Source of the DNA: UBA11164 sp002420085
GTDB taxonomy: Bacteria; Pseudomonadota; Gammaproteobacteria; Xanthomonadales; Xanthomonadaceae
DNA length: 36,241 nt
Direction: 5' to 3'
Assembly (NCBI GenBank): GCA_031976395.1
Contig: DALYLJ010000010.1
Coordinates: forward strand, 1-36,241
Part shown: positions 23,061-31,334 of the stretch, piece after piece
Position numbering within the stretch: position 1 is the stretch's first letter
How the letters are laid out: every line of letters starts with the position of its first letter
Translations under genes and position numbers: made by a program
Notes under the pieces: generated by a model
The model's input: the letters and a program-made list of their open reading frames with translations, nothing else
The model's database searches: none
What the model was told of the DNA's origin: nothing

Positions 23061-23984
23061 GTGATCGACACCATCGCACAACCCAAGTTCACCGTCCTCG
23101 CGATTTTTCTGGCCAGCATCGCGCTGGTGCATTGGCGGGGGCGGGTGCGCTTGCCGTTGTTGCGCCAGGTGTTCAATCATTCCTCGCTGCTGGCGCCGGT
23201 AAACGCCTTCATGTATCTGTTTTCGGCGGTGCCGTGGCGGCCGTACCTCGATCGTCGGCAGTTTCCCGAACTGGACCTGTTCCGCGACCACTGGCAGGTG
23301 TTGCGCGACGAGGCGCTGCGGCTGTCGGAGCAGCAACGGATCGGGGCGGCGCTCAACCATGACGATGCGGCGTTCAATTCGTTCTTCAAGGAAGGCTGGC
23401 GGCGGTTCTATCTGACGTGGTACGACGCGCCCCTGCCGTCGGCCGAGGCGCAGTGTCCGGCATCGGTGGCCCTGGTACGACAAGTGCCGAGCGTGAAGGC
23501 GGCGATGTTCGCGCTGTTGCCACCGGGTGGGCGGCTCAACCCACATCGCGATCCGTTTGCCGGCTCGCTGCGCTACCACCTGGGACTTGCGACGCCCAAT
23601 TCCGACGACTGCGCGATCGTGGTCGATGGCGTTCGCTACGCCTGGCGCGACGGCGAGGACGTGGTGTTCGATGAAACCTATGTCCACTGGGCGGAGAACC
23701 GCACCGACCAGCCGCGCATCATTTTTTTCTGCGATGTCGAGCGGCCGCTGCGGCCGTCCTGGCTGGGCGCGATCAATCGTGCGATCAGCCGGGTGCTGGG
23801 CCGTGCCACCGCCGCCCAGAACGTCGCCGAGGACCGACTCGGTCTGGTCAATCGGCTGTACACCGGTGTCCATCGCATCAAACGGCTGGCCCGGCGGTTC
23901 AAGCAGTTCAGCCGACCGCTGTACAAGCTGGTCAAGATCGTGCTGATCGCGGCGCTGCTGTACGGGCTGTGGCGACTGCTGTAG
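23061..23984 (+). CDS. lpxO: LpxO-type lipid A hydroxylase (aspartyl/asparaginyl beta-hydroxylase family)
   Basis: LpxO-type enzymes add a 2-hydroxyl group to a lipid A acyl chain at the inner membrane using Fe(II), oxygen and 2-oxoglutarate. The 307-residue protein has an N-terminal membrane helix (about 9-24), then HWRGRVR, HSSLLAPVNAFMYLFSAVP and FNSFFKEGWRRFYLTWYD as in Pseudomonas LpxO. The active site is H162-R-D164 in PHRDPFAGSLRYHLGL, the distal H209 in FDETYVHWAEN and R219 for 2-oxoglutarate. A second hydrophobic stretch ends the protein (KIVLIAALLYGLWRLL). The start is taken as GTG 23061 because upstream in-frame codons encode nothing resembling the family; no Shine-Dalgarno is seen, so the exact start is uncertain. 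Confidence 0.9.
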   Translation: MIDTIAQPKFTVLAIFLASIALVHWRGRVRLPLLRQVFNHSSLLAPVNAFMYLFSAVPWRPYLDRRQFPELDLFRDHWQVLRDEALRLSEQQRIGAALNHDDAAFNSFFKEGWRRFYLTWYDAPLPSAEAQCPASVALVRQVPSVKAAMFALLPPGGRLNPHRDPFAGSLRYHLGLATPNSDDCAIVVDGVRYAWRDGEDVVFDETYVHWAENRTDQPRIIFFCDVERPLRPSWLGAINRAISRVLGRATAAQNVAEDRLGLVNRLYTGVHRIKRLARRFKQFSRPLYKLVKIVLIAALLYGLWRLL

Positions 23985-24099
23985 CCGATCGGCGGCCAGG
24001 CACGGCCCCGGCGGCATTGCGCCGGACCGACGTGCAAGGCAGGATGCCGAGTGGCTTGGCGGGAAACCAATACCTGTAACCTGACACCTGGAGACCGAT

Positions 24100-25551
24100 A
24101 TGCATTCACGTCGCGTGTGGCGCTGGCTGGGCCGAGCCGTGCTCGGAATCGTGCTGCTGGCAGTGCTCGCCGTTGCCTCCGTGTGGCTGCTGCGTGGGTC
24201 GATCCCCCGCGAAATCGACCCCACGGTAGCGGCCTGGCTTGAGCAGACGCCCGACACATCGACCGACAGCCCTGGCTTCGCCGCACTATGGGCGCTGCCC
24301 TATGATCTGCCGGCCGAGGTGATCGCACCACTGGTGACCGAAGACCTGCGGCGCGCAAGAGAATTGGTCGACTACTTCCCCGCAACCAACGCCGACCCCA
24401 ACACACCGGCGCATTCGCCGTTCACCAGCGCCCTGGATGCCCACGGTACGGCATTCGTGCCCGCTCCGATCAAGTCCCGCTGCGGCGATCCTCGGGATTG
24501 CTTCACCGCCGCCCGCAACGATCCGGCCGGCTTTCGCGCGCTGCTGGACGCGGACCCAACCCTGCCAGAGCGCACCCTGGCCCTGGTCGACCATGACAGC
24601 CTGGTTGATCGGTTCCCGCATACCATCTGGGGTCCGTCCCTGGTCATGCGTTACGATCTGTTGTACACGCTGCTGCCGATGTCGCTCGGCCTGCGTGCCG
24701 CCGAACAGGGGCCGCTGGCCGGACTCGCCGAAAGCTGCCGGCAACTGGGCGGTTGGCGTCGATTCTCGGCGCAACCGTCCACCCTGATCCAGCGAATGCT
24801 GCATGTCGCCGCCGTCCGCACGCTTCTCGTGATCGCCGGCCAGTTGTTGAGCGAACTCCCGATTGAGGCCGAGCTTCCGACCGACTGCCGCAGCGCATTC
24901 GCCGCTCCACAGCCGGAGGAAAGCGATTTCTGCGGGATTCTGCCGTTCGAGTTTCAGTATGCGCAGGCGATGCTGGCACTCATGCAGGCGCAGACCGCCG
25001 AGGCGGATGCCCAGGCTTCCGCACCCGCGCGTTATCTGCACGGGCTGCTGGTCGATGATGAGATCGGCCGTCGCTGGCGCGCACGCAGTTACCAGGTGCT
25101 GTGCGATGCCGCACGCACGAACGCTGCGACCGACGCCCCGATCGATGTCGATGCGTTGACCGCGATCAACACACTGCCTGCTCACGAGTGTGCCGCCGCC
25201 TGGCTGACCTGCACGCTGGAATCGACTCCCGCACCGGCATATGGGCAATACATCGATCGCCTGATCGACCACACCGCCCGTCTGCGCCTGCTGACGGCCG
25301 TGCTGTGGCTACGCGACAACACCGATCCGGCCCGGCCGTTGGCGGAGCGACTGAGCCATCTGCCCGACCCGTTGCGCGGCCATGCTAGGCGGGGGCTGCG
25401 GGTGGGCGAAGACGGCCGGTCACTGGTCATCGACCTGTATCACCGGCAGCCGGATCGCAGTTGGTCGATTCCGGTCATGGCGGCGTCGGCCCGATCCGAC
25501 CGGGACACGGCCGAGGCTGGGACCGATCAACCCGTCGGCTTGCGGTTATAG
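24100..25551 (+). CDS. Membrane-anchored protein of unknown function
   Basis: This 483-residue protein is not recognised. A basic N-terminus is followed by one hydrophobic segment (about 12-30, AVLGIVLLAVLAVASVWLL), so most of it is likely periplasmic. The rest is helix-rich with scattered cysteines (KSRCGDPRDCF, PTDCRSAF, ESDFCGILPF, HECAAAWLTC) that could pair as disulfides in the periplasm. No catalytic motif stands out. CTGGAGACC lies before ATG 24100. Its last 25 nt overlap the 3' end of the convergent methyltransferase gene on the other strand. Codon use and GC content fit the neighbourhood, so it is a real gene. Confidence 0.75.
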   Translation: MHSRRVWRWLGRAVLGIVLLAVLAVASVWLLRGSIPREIDPTVAAWLEQTPDTSTDSPGFAALWALPYDLPAEVIAPLVTEDLRRARELVDYFPATNADPNTPAHSPFTSALDAHGTAFVPAPIKSRCGDPRDCFTAARNDPAGFRALLDADPTLPERTLALVDHDSLVDRFPHTIWGPSLVMRYDLLYTLLPMSLGLRAAEQGPLAGLAESCRQLGGWRRFSAQPSTLIQRMLHVAAVRTLLVIAGQLLSELPIEAELPTDCRSAFAAPQPEESDFCGILPFEFQYAQAMLALMQAQTAEADAQASAPARYLHGLLVDDEIGRRWRARSYQVLCDAARTNAATDAPIDVDALTAINTLPAHECAAAWLTCTLESTPAPAYGQYIDRLIDHTARLRLLTAVLWLRDNTDPARPLAERLSHLPDPLRGHARRGLRVGEDGRSLVIDLYHRQPDRSWSIPVMAASARSDRDTAEAGTDQPVGLRL

Positions 25552-26750
25552 GCGCTGACGTACAGTTCCAGGGTCGCCAGATCCTGCATCGAATAGGCGT
25601 GCAGTTCCGGGGTGTATTCGATCCGGTCCTCGGTGCGGATGGCGACCCGCCACGGCTCGAAGTCGAGCGCACGCAGTTCGCGCTCGAAGCCGGCAACGGT
25701 GATCGGATTGAGTTCCTCGAACCATTGCCAGTATTGGGCCGGCGTCGAGAACTCGCCGGCCCGATCGATGTAGTTCGGCGGTGTTTCGAGTACCCGCGTG
25801 CGGATCGCTTCGCGCGGCCATTTCAGATGGAAATGCGGTTCATCGCAGAACTCACCCAGATGATGGCCGTAGTTGCCGTAGTACAGCCCTGGATGGACGA
25901 ACAGCAGGCCACCAGGCCGCAGCACACGGCGAATTTCGGCGAGCGCGCGCTGGTAGCCGCCAGCAATGTGTTCCAGCGAACCCCATGACACCACGACGTC
26001 GAAGTGATCATCGGGGAACGGCATGGCATTGGCATCGGCATCCAGGAAGCGCAGGCACTCGGGGATCACCGAGTCATCCAATCCGGCGCCGGCCAGGATC
26101 GTCGGCAGTCGCTCGAAACCACGAAACGGGTCGATGCCGATCAGTTGCTCGGGCTGGCAGCGCAGTGCCACGCCGAGTGCGGTGATGCCATCGCCGCAGC
26201 CGACATCCAGCACTCGGCCGCGCAACAGCGGCGAGGCGGCCAGCATGTAATCGACCACCACCCCGGCGGCATGGTCGAAGTGGCGGAAGAACCAGTCGCT
26301 CGGATCACGCCGCCAGGGCAGCCGATCGATCGGCTGCGTGTCCGGGTCGGCATCCGGGTCGGCAACGATCTGCCAGTGGCCGTCGAGACCGAAGTCGAGC
26401 GTGACAGCAGCGTTCGGGTCGGCCTCGATCAGCACCTCACAGCCGATCTCGGCCTCACAGCGAACCGCCAGTGCCTCGCGGTGATGCAGTTCGATCCGCC
26501 CCTGCAACGATGCCCGTGCCCCACCACAGACCCAGCGGGCACAGTAGCCACCGGCCGGCAGCCAGGGGACGTGGCGCTGCGATTGCAGGTTGCTGTGGAT
26601 GGTCGGCGTGTCGGCGCCGATTTCAGCGAGTGCGATCCGGACATCGGGCACGAATGCCAGGGCTGCGTCGATCTGGAAGCGGACCTCAAGCGCGAACGGT
26701 TGTCCGGGTGCAGGACGTTCGGGGCGGCAGTCGATGGCAATCAGGCGCAT
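25527..26750 (-). CDS. SAM-dependent methyltransferase with an N-terminal beta-rich domain
   Basis: The 407-residue protein has a class I methyltransferase core in its C-terminal half: motif I VLDVGCGDGITALGVAL (about 180-196), the acidic loop LIGIDPFRGF, FPDDHFDVVVSWGSLEHI (motif IV) and RRVLRPGGLLFVHPGLYY. After the core come HFHLKWPREAIRTRVLETP and a region about 80 residues long. Residues 1-120 look like a beta-sandwich (PGQPFALEVRFQI, VRIALAEIGADTP, WLPAGGYCARW) of the kind found at the C-terminus of Wzt O-antigen transporters, which binds sugar chains. A role in modifying a surface glycan or lipid is suggested but not shown. It overlaps the convergent gene at 24100-25551 by 25 nt and is divergent from ntrB across 72 nt. 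Confidence 0.82.
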   Translation of the reverse strand: MRLIAIDCRPERPAPGQPFALEVRFQIDAALAFVPDVRIALAEIGADTPTIHSNLQSQRHVPWLPAGGYCARWVCGGARASLQGRIELHHREALAVRCEAEIGCEVLIEADPNAAVTLDFGLDGHWQIVADPDADPDTQPIDRLPWRRDPSDWFFRHFDHAAGVVVDYMLAASPLLRGRVLDVGCGDGITALGVALRCQPEQLIGIDPFRGFERLPTILAGAGLDDSVIPECLRFLDADANAMPFPDDHFDVVVSWGSLEHIAGGYQRALAEIRRVLRPGGLLFVHPGLYYGNYGHHLGEFCDEPHFHLKWPREAIRTRVLETPPNYIDRAGEFSTPAQYWQWFEELNPITVAGFERELRALDFEPWRVAIRTEDRIEYTPELHAYSMQDLATLELYVSAYNRKPTG

Positions 26751-26822
26751 GCAGTCCGGGTCGGCAAAGCGACCAGTCTACCGCGCGATCCGAGCAGCGG
26801 AACTTTGTCCTACACTGCGGCC

Positions 26823-27875
26823 ATGACCGCATCACCCGGACTCGACGACCTCGCGACCGGCATCCTCTGGACCGATCCCTGCGGCGAGGTGGCCGGCTGC
26901 AATTTCGCCTTCGCCAGTTGGCTCGGGGTCGGCGTCCGCCGCCTGCTCGGCCAGCCGGTCACGATTCTCGGTGCCGACGATGGGCAACTGCGTGCCCTGC
27001 TGGCACGCCTGCCTGACCAGAGCGAGCCGCTGCGCGCGCGCCGGGTGCGGGTGCGGTCGCCGAATGGCGAGGAACGGTTCGCCGATCTCTGGCTCAGCCA
27101 CGACGCCAGCGGTGCGGTGCGGATCGAGGCACAGCCGGTCGAGGAGTTTCCGGGCGAGGATCCGGCCACCCTGCTGCCGATGGCCCTGAGTGCCGCACTC
27201 AAGGGACTGGCGCATGAACTTCGCAACCCACTGGCCGGGTTGAAGGGCGCCGCGCAACTGCTGGCGCGACGCATCGCCGGCCGGGACGGCAGCCGGGAAG
27301 CGCAATTGCTCGATCTGATCGGCTCGGAAGTGCAACGGCTGGAAACCCTGCTCGAACGCCTGCTCAATCCAGCACCACCACGACCACTGGTTGCCACCAA
27401 TATCCATTCGGTGCTGGAGCGGGTCCGACAACTGGCCGAGGCCGAAGCCGGCTGGGCGGTCAAACTGGTGCGTGATTACGACCCCAGCCTGCCGGAACTC
27501 GCTGGCGACGGCGACCGCCTGATGCAGGCGCTGTGGAACCTGGTCCGCAACGCGATGGAATCCGGGGCTGGCACCGTCCAGTTGCGTACCCGCGCCGAGC
27601 GCAATGTGGTGATCGGCGATGTCGCCCACCGGCTGGCGATCCGGGTCGAGATCGGCGACGATGGCCGAGGCGTGCCGGACGATCTGGCCGAACGGATCTT
27701 CCTGCCGCTGGTCAGTGGTCGCGCCCAGGGCAGCGGGCTTGGCCTGCCGTTGGCGCAGCAGGTGGCGCGTGAACACGGCGGCTCGCTCGGCTATCGCTCG
27801 CGCCCCGGACACACCGTCTTCACCCTGTTGCTGCCGGCGGTGACCGAGGACAGTGGTCAGCCGCATGGCCCGTGA
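26823..27875 (+). CDS. ntrB: Nitrogen regulation sensor histidine kinase NtrB
   Basis: NtrB (GlnL) is the cytosolic kinase/phosphatase that controls NtrC according to PII signalling of nitrogen status. The 350-residue protein starts with a PAS-like domain (about 5-110), followed by the DHp helix with H131 in LAHELRNPLAGLKGAAQLL. The catalytic domain shows the N box QALWNLVRNAMES (about 237-249), G1 DDGRGVPDDLAERIF and G2 GSGLGLPLAQQVAREHGG. The absence of membrane spans and the LAHELRNPLAGLKGAAQLL wording are typical of NtrB. ATG 26823 gives the normal length. ntrC follows after 100 nt, wider than usual for the pair; glnA is not in the window. Confidence 0.94.
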   Translation: MTASPGLDDLATGILWTDPCGEVAGCNFAFASWLGVGVRRLLGQPVTILGADDGQLRALLARLPDQSEPLRARRVRVRSPNGEERFADLWLSHDASGAVRIEAQPVEEFPGEDPATLLPMALSAALKGLAHELRNPLAGLKGAAQLLARRIAGRDGSREAQLLDLIGSEVQRLETLLERLLNPAPPRPLVATNIHSVLERVRQLAEAEAGWAVKLVRDYDPSLPELAGDGDRLMQALWNLVRNAMESGAGTVQLRTRAERNVVIGDVAHRLAIRVEIGDDGRGVPDDLAERIFLPLVSGRAQGSGLGLPLAQQVAREHGGSLGYRSRPGHTVFTLLLPAVTEDSGQPHGP

Positions 27876-27975
27876 TCCTGCGCTGGCCCAGCACGCGCGA
27901 TGGTCGCCGCCATCGCCTGCCTCACGAAACCCTGCGGTCGCTGCGGCATCCGCGTCCTGACACGAGCATCGAGAC

Positions 27976-29409
27976 ATGAGCGCCGACGGCAAGCGAATCT
28001 GGGTCATCGACGACGATCGCGGCGTGCGCTTCGTGCTGGCCGAGGCGCTGCGCGAGGCCGGCTATCAGGTGCTGGCCCTGGATGGGGCGGCCCCGGCCCT
28101 GGCCGCCCTGGCATCGGAGCCGACCCCGGCCCTGGTCTTCACCGATGTCCGGATGCCCGGCCAGGACGGCCTGGCCCTGCTGGAGTCGATCAAGGCCGAT
28201 CATCCCGATCTGCCGGTGGTGGTGATGTCGGCCTATACCGATGTCGCCTCGACCGCTGGTGCCTTTCGCGGCGGCGCACTGGAGTTCCTGTCGAAACCGT
28301 TCGATCTCGACGACGCGGTCGCCCTGGCCCAGCGCACCCTGTCCGAATCCGAGTCCGCCCGTGAGTCCGAACCGCTGGCCGGCACGCCGGCCGACAGCGC
28401 TGCCAACGATGCCCTGCTCGGCGATTCGCCGGCCATGCGTGTCCTGTTCCGCGCGATCGGCCGCCTGGCCCAGGCGCCGCTGAACGTCTTGATCATCGGA
28501 GAGACCGGCACCGGCAAGGAGTTGGTGGCCTCGGCCCTGCATCGGGAGTCGCCACGCGCCGACCGGCCCTTCGTTGCCCTCAACACCGCTGCGATCCCGG
28601 CCGAACTGCTGGAGAGCGAACTGTTCGGCCACGAAGCCGGCGCCTTCACCGGCGCCACCCGTCGCCACATCGGCCGCTTCGAGCAGGCGCATGGCGGCAC
28701 CCTGTTCCTGGACGAGATCGGCGACATGCCGGCATCGCTGCAAACCCGCCTGCTGCGGGTGCTTGCCGAGGGGGAGTTCTTTCGGGTCGGCGGGCGAGAA
28801 CTGATCGCCGTCGATGTCCGGGTGATTGCCGCCACCCACCAGGATCTCGACACCCTGGTCCGCGACGGCCGCTTCCGAGCCGACCTGCTGCATCGTCTCG
28901 ATGTCGCCCGACTGAGCCTGCCGCCGCTGCGCGCCCGACCCGAGGACATCGGCCTGCTGGCGAGCCGCTTTCTCACCGACGCCGCTCGCCAGTTCGACCA
29001 GCCGGTCAAGCGGCTTACCGATGCCGCCCTCGCCCGATTGCGGGGTCATCATTGGCCCGGCAATGTCCGCGAACTGGAAAACCTGTGCTGGCGACTGGCG
29101 GCGCTCGCGCCGGGCGAGCGGATCGGGGTCGCCGACCTGACCGATCACATCCGGCTGGCATCCGTTGCCGAGCGCGAGTCCGACTGGACCCACACCCTGG
29201 CCGACTGGGCGCGCACCGAGTTGGCCGTCCGCGCCCCCGGACAGACACCCGGCCTGCGGGCAGAGGCCCTGGCGCGCTTCGATGCCACCCTGCTGCGCGT
29301 CGCCCTGGACCAGACCGGCGGTCATCGTCGCAAGGCGGCAGAACTGCTCGGACTGGGCCGCAACACCGTCACTCGCAAACTCGCACGTCCGCCGTCCAGC
29401 CCCGACTGA
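27976..29409 (+). CDS. ntrC: Nitrogen regulation response regulator NtrC
   Basis: The 477-residue protein has the three NtrC domains. The receiver (1-120) has DDD near residues 12-14 and the phosphoacceptor D57 in LVFTDVRMPGQDG, with the conserved lysine in FLSKPFDLDDAV. The sigma54-activating AAA+ domain has Walker A GETGTGKE (175-182), GAFTGA (222-227, the sigma54 contact loop), Walker B LFLDEIGDM and HHWPGNVRELENL. The Fis-type HTH ends the protein (HRRKAAELLGLGRNTVTRKL). Phosphorylated NtrC activates nitrogen-assimilation genes with RpoN. No sigma54 promoter was recognised inside the window, so its targets lie elsewhere. Confidence 0.95.
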   Translation: MSADGKRIWVIDDDRGVRFVLAEALREAGYQVLALDGAAPALAALASEPTPALVFTDVRMPGQDGLALLESIKADHPDLPVVVMSAYTDVASTAGAFRGGALEFLSKPFDLDDAVALAQRTLSESESARESEPLAGTPADSAANDALLGDSPAMRVLFRAIGRLAQAPLNVLIIGETGTGKELVASALHRESPRADRPFVALNTAAIPAELLESELFGHEAGAFTGATRRHIGRFEQAHGGTLFLDEIGDMPASLQTRLLRVLAEGEFFRVGGRELIAVDVRVIAATHQDLDTLVRDGRFRADLLHRLDVARLSLPPLRARPEDIGLLASRFLTDAARQFDQPVKRLTDAALARLRGHHWPGNVRELENLCWRLAALAPGERIGVADLTDHIRLASVAERESDWTHTLADWARTELAVRAPGQTPGLRAEALARFDATLLRVALDQTGGHRRKAAELLGLGRNTVTRKLARPPSSPD

Positions 29410-29527
29410 GCGTCCAGTTCGGGTGTACATCGACGGCACCGCCCGGCCACTGCCACACGCCCCGGTCCGGCTTGACTTGCATGACTGGCAGCGCCAGAGT
29501 CGAGACCTCCCGATCACCGCCGCAACC

Positions 29528-30016
29528 ATGCCCGAGCCCACCGCTATCCGTGTCCGTGCCGCACAGGCCGACGATCTGACCAACCTGGTCGCCTGGAATG
29601 CTGCGATGGCCTGGGAGACCGAGCACAAGCGACTCGATCCGGACACTCTGACGCGCGGTGTCGCAGCCGCCCTGTCCGACCCCGGACGCGGCCGTTATTT
29701 CGTCGCCGAACGTGCCGGCACGGCGGTCGGCAGCCTGCTGATCACCACCGAATGGAGCGACTGGCGCTGCGCCGACTGGTGGTGGATCCAGAGCGTCTAC
29801 GTCGATCCCGAGCACCGCCGCACGGGTGTCTTCCAGGCGCTGTACCAGCATGTCGAAGCCCTGGCCCGCACCAATGGCGAGGTCTGCGGCCTGCGCCTGT
29901 ACGTCGAGAAGGACAACGGCGGCGCCCAGGCCACCTATGGCCGGCTGGGCATGCGCGACGCTGGCTACTACATGTTCGAGGCCAGTCTGCCGGGACGCTT
30001 CGATCCATCTCGATGA
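29528..30016 (+). CDS. GNAT-family N-acetyltransferase
   Basis: The 162-residue protein has the GNAT fold, which transfers an acetyl group from acetyl-CoA to an amine. It begins with IRVRAAQADDLTNLVAWN and holds the pyrophosphate-binding motif A in IQSVYVDPEHRRTGVFQALY (about 87-106); the usual small residue after the glycine turn is replaced, giving RRTGVF. The last strand pair is LRLYVEKDNGGAQATYGRLGM. The substrate is unknown. ATG 29528 lies 118 nt after ntrC and lacks a good ribosome site, so an upstream start is possible, but the family alignment begins here. It precedes the sigma28-like promoter at 30048. Confidence 0.85.
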   Translation: MPEPTAIRVRAAQADDLTNLVAWNAAMAWETEHKRLDPDTLTRGVAAALSDPGRGRYFVAERAGTAVGSLLITTEWSDWRCADWWWIQSVYVDPEHRRTGVFQALYQHVEALARTNGEVCGLRLYVEKDNGGAQATYGRLGMRDAGYYMFEASLPGRFDPSR

Positions 30017-30047
30017 GGCGGCACGGCAGGATGCCGGACACGATGGT

Positions 30048-30075
30048 TAAAGATCGCACGCACGGGCGCCGATAC
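30048..30075 (+). promoter_or_regulatory. Sigma28 (FliA)-like promoter before the chemoreceptor
   Basis: TAAA (30048-30051, within TTAAAGAT) and GCCGATAC (30068-30075) are separated by 16 nt. The FliA consensus is TAAA, about 15 nt, then GCCGATAA, so the -10 matches 7 of 8 and the spacing is one over. It lies 40 nt before the start of a methyl-accepting chemotaxis protein, the expected target of FliA. A start site near 30082 would leave a short leader. Confidence 0.65.
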
Positions 30076-30115
30076 ACCCGGCACACCCCTCTGATGAAAC
30101 GATCGGGAACCGAAC

Positions 30116-31288
30116 ATGTCGATCCACCTGCTGCTGCGCTTGGCTCCTGCGACGGCACTGACCGTCCTGCACGTCGTCGCCGAACTGGCGGCCTGGCCGG
30201 CCCCGGTCCGCTGGGCAATCCTGACCACGATGGTCCTGGCCTGGCTGGCGGGGGGTGCGTGGCTGGCACGCGGCACCCGAGGCCCGTCGGAGGCTGATGC
30301 CAAGCTGCTGCGCGAGCAGGAAGCCGTACTCGCCGAACTGCGCGGCTTCGTCGGTCGAGAGGTCGGCGAAACCCGGCACGAAGTGCGGCGCAGCCGAGAC
30401 CTGATCAGCCAAGCGGTCGCCCAACTCTCGTCCAGCTTCGATGGCATGACCCGCTACTCGCGCCAGCAGGGTGACGCGGTATCGCGGATCATCGGTCGGT
30501 CGAGCGAAGGCGACGGCATCGACATGCAGGGCTTCGCGCAGGAGGCCGGCCGACAGATGCGCCGACTGGTCGAAGCCCTGGAGCATGTCAGCGGCACCAC
30601 GGTCGAGACTGTCGAAAACGTCGATGTCATGGCCCAGCACCTCGATGGCATCTTCGCCCTGCTGGAAGATGTCAAATCGATCTCCGACCAGACCAATCTG
30701 CTGGCACTGAATGCCGCCATCGAGGCGGCCCGTGCCGGTGAGGCCGGCCGTGGTTTCGCGGTGGTCGCCGACGAGGTCCGCAATCTCTCGGAGCGCTCGA
30801 CCGCCTTCAACGAACAGATCCGTAAACTGGTCAACAGCTCCCGCGAAGCGATCGGCCGGGTGCGCGACCTGGCATCGGACGACCGCAACCGCTCGCGCAG
30901 CGCCCGCGACGAGTCGGCTCGGCTGCTCGACCGACTGGCGGTGATGAACAGCGAAATGACCAGCGGGGTGCAGGAAATCGCCAATCACTCCGGCGCGATC
31001 GATGCCTCGGTCGTGGAAGCCGTGCGCTCGCTGCAATTCGAGGACATCGTCGTGCAATCGCTGGACACGGTCAGCCGTCATCTCGACCGCCTCGATGCCA
31101 TCAACGAGGAAGCCAACGCCCTTCAGAACCTGCTGCACCGGACCGGCAACGACCGCAGCGGCGAGATGGTCCGCGCCCTGCACCAGTTCGCCGACCGCAT
31201 CCGCCAGTTGCGTGGTGAATGGCAGGCACCGGTTCACAAGCCGGTCACCCAGAAGACCATGGACGCCGGTACGGTCGAACTGTTCTGA
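30116..31288 (+). CDS. Methyl-accepting chemotaxis protein without a sizeable sensor domain
   Basis: The 390-residue protein has two hydrophobic segments at its N-terminus (about 4-24 and 32-51) with only a few residues between them, so there is no room for a periplasmic ligand-binding domain. The rest is coiled-coil signalling domain with the hallmark hairpin tip ISDQTNLLALNAAIEAARAG from residue 189, continuing EAGRGFAVVADEVRNLSERS. The tip binds CheW and CheA. A later LQFEDIVVQSLDTVSRHL segment is seen in several chemoreceptors of this compact type. It could sense membrane state, cytosolic signals or a partner protein. A sigma28-like promoter precedes it. The kinase-like gene at 31335 follows after 46 nt. 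Confidence 0.92.
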   Translation: MSIHLLLRLAPATALTVLHVVAELAAWPAPVRWAILTTMVLAWLAGGAWLARGTRGPSEADAKLLREQEAVLAELRGFVGREVGETRHEVRRSRDLISQAVAQLSSSFDGMTRYSRQQGDAVSRIIGRSSEGDGIDMQGFAQEAGRQMRRLVEALEHVSGTTVETVENVDVMAQHLDGIFALLEDVKSISDQTNLLALNAAIEAARAGEAGRGFAVVADEVRNLSERSTAFNEQIRKLVNSSREAIGRVRDLASDDRNRSRSARDESARLLDRLAVMNSEMTSGVQEIANHSGAIDASVVEAVRSLQFEDIVVQSLDTVSRHLDRLDAINEEANALQNLLHRTGNDRSGEMVRALHQFADRIRQLRGEWQAPVHKPVTQKTMDAGTVELF

Positions 31289-31334
31289 TCCCAGCCGGTG
31301 CTATGCTGCTGCCGTCACAATCGACGGCAGGCGC

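Noticed and set aside
26004..26822. Upstream extension of ntrB by 273 codons
   Set aside because: The extension lies opposite the methyltransferase gene and shows no domain. ATG 26823 gives a normal NtrB length with the PAS-like domain at the start.
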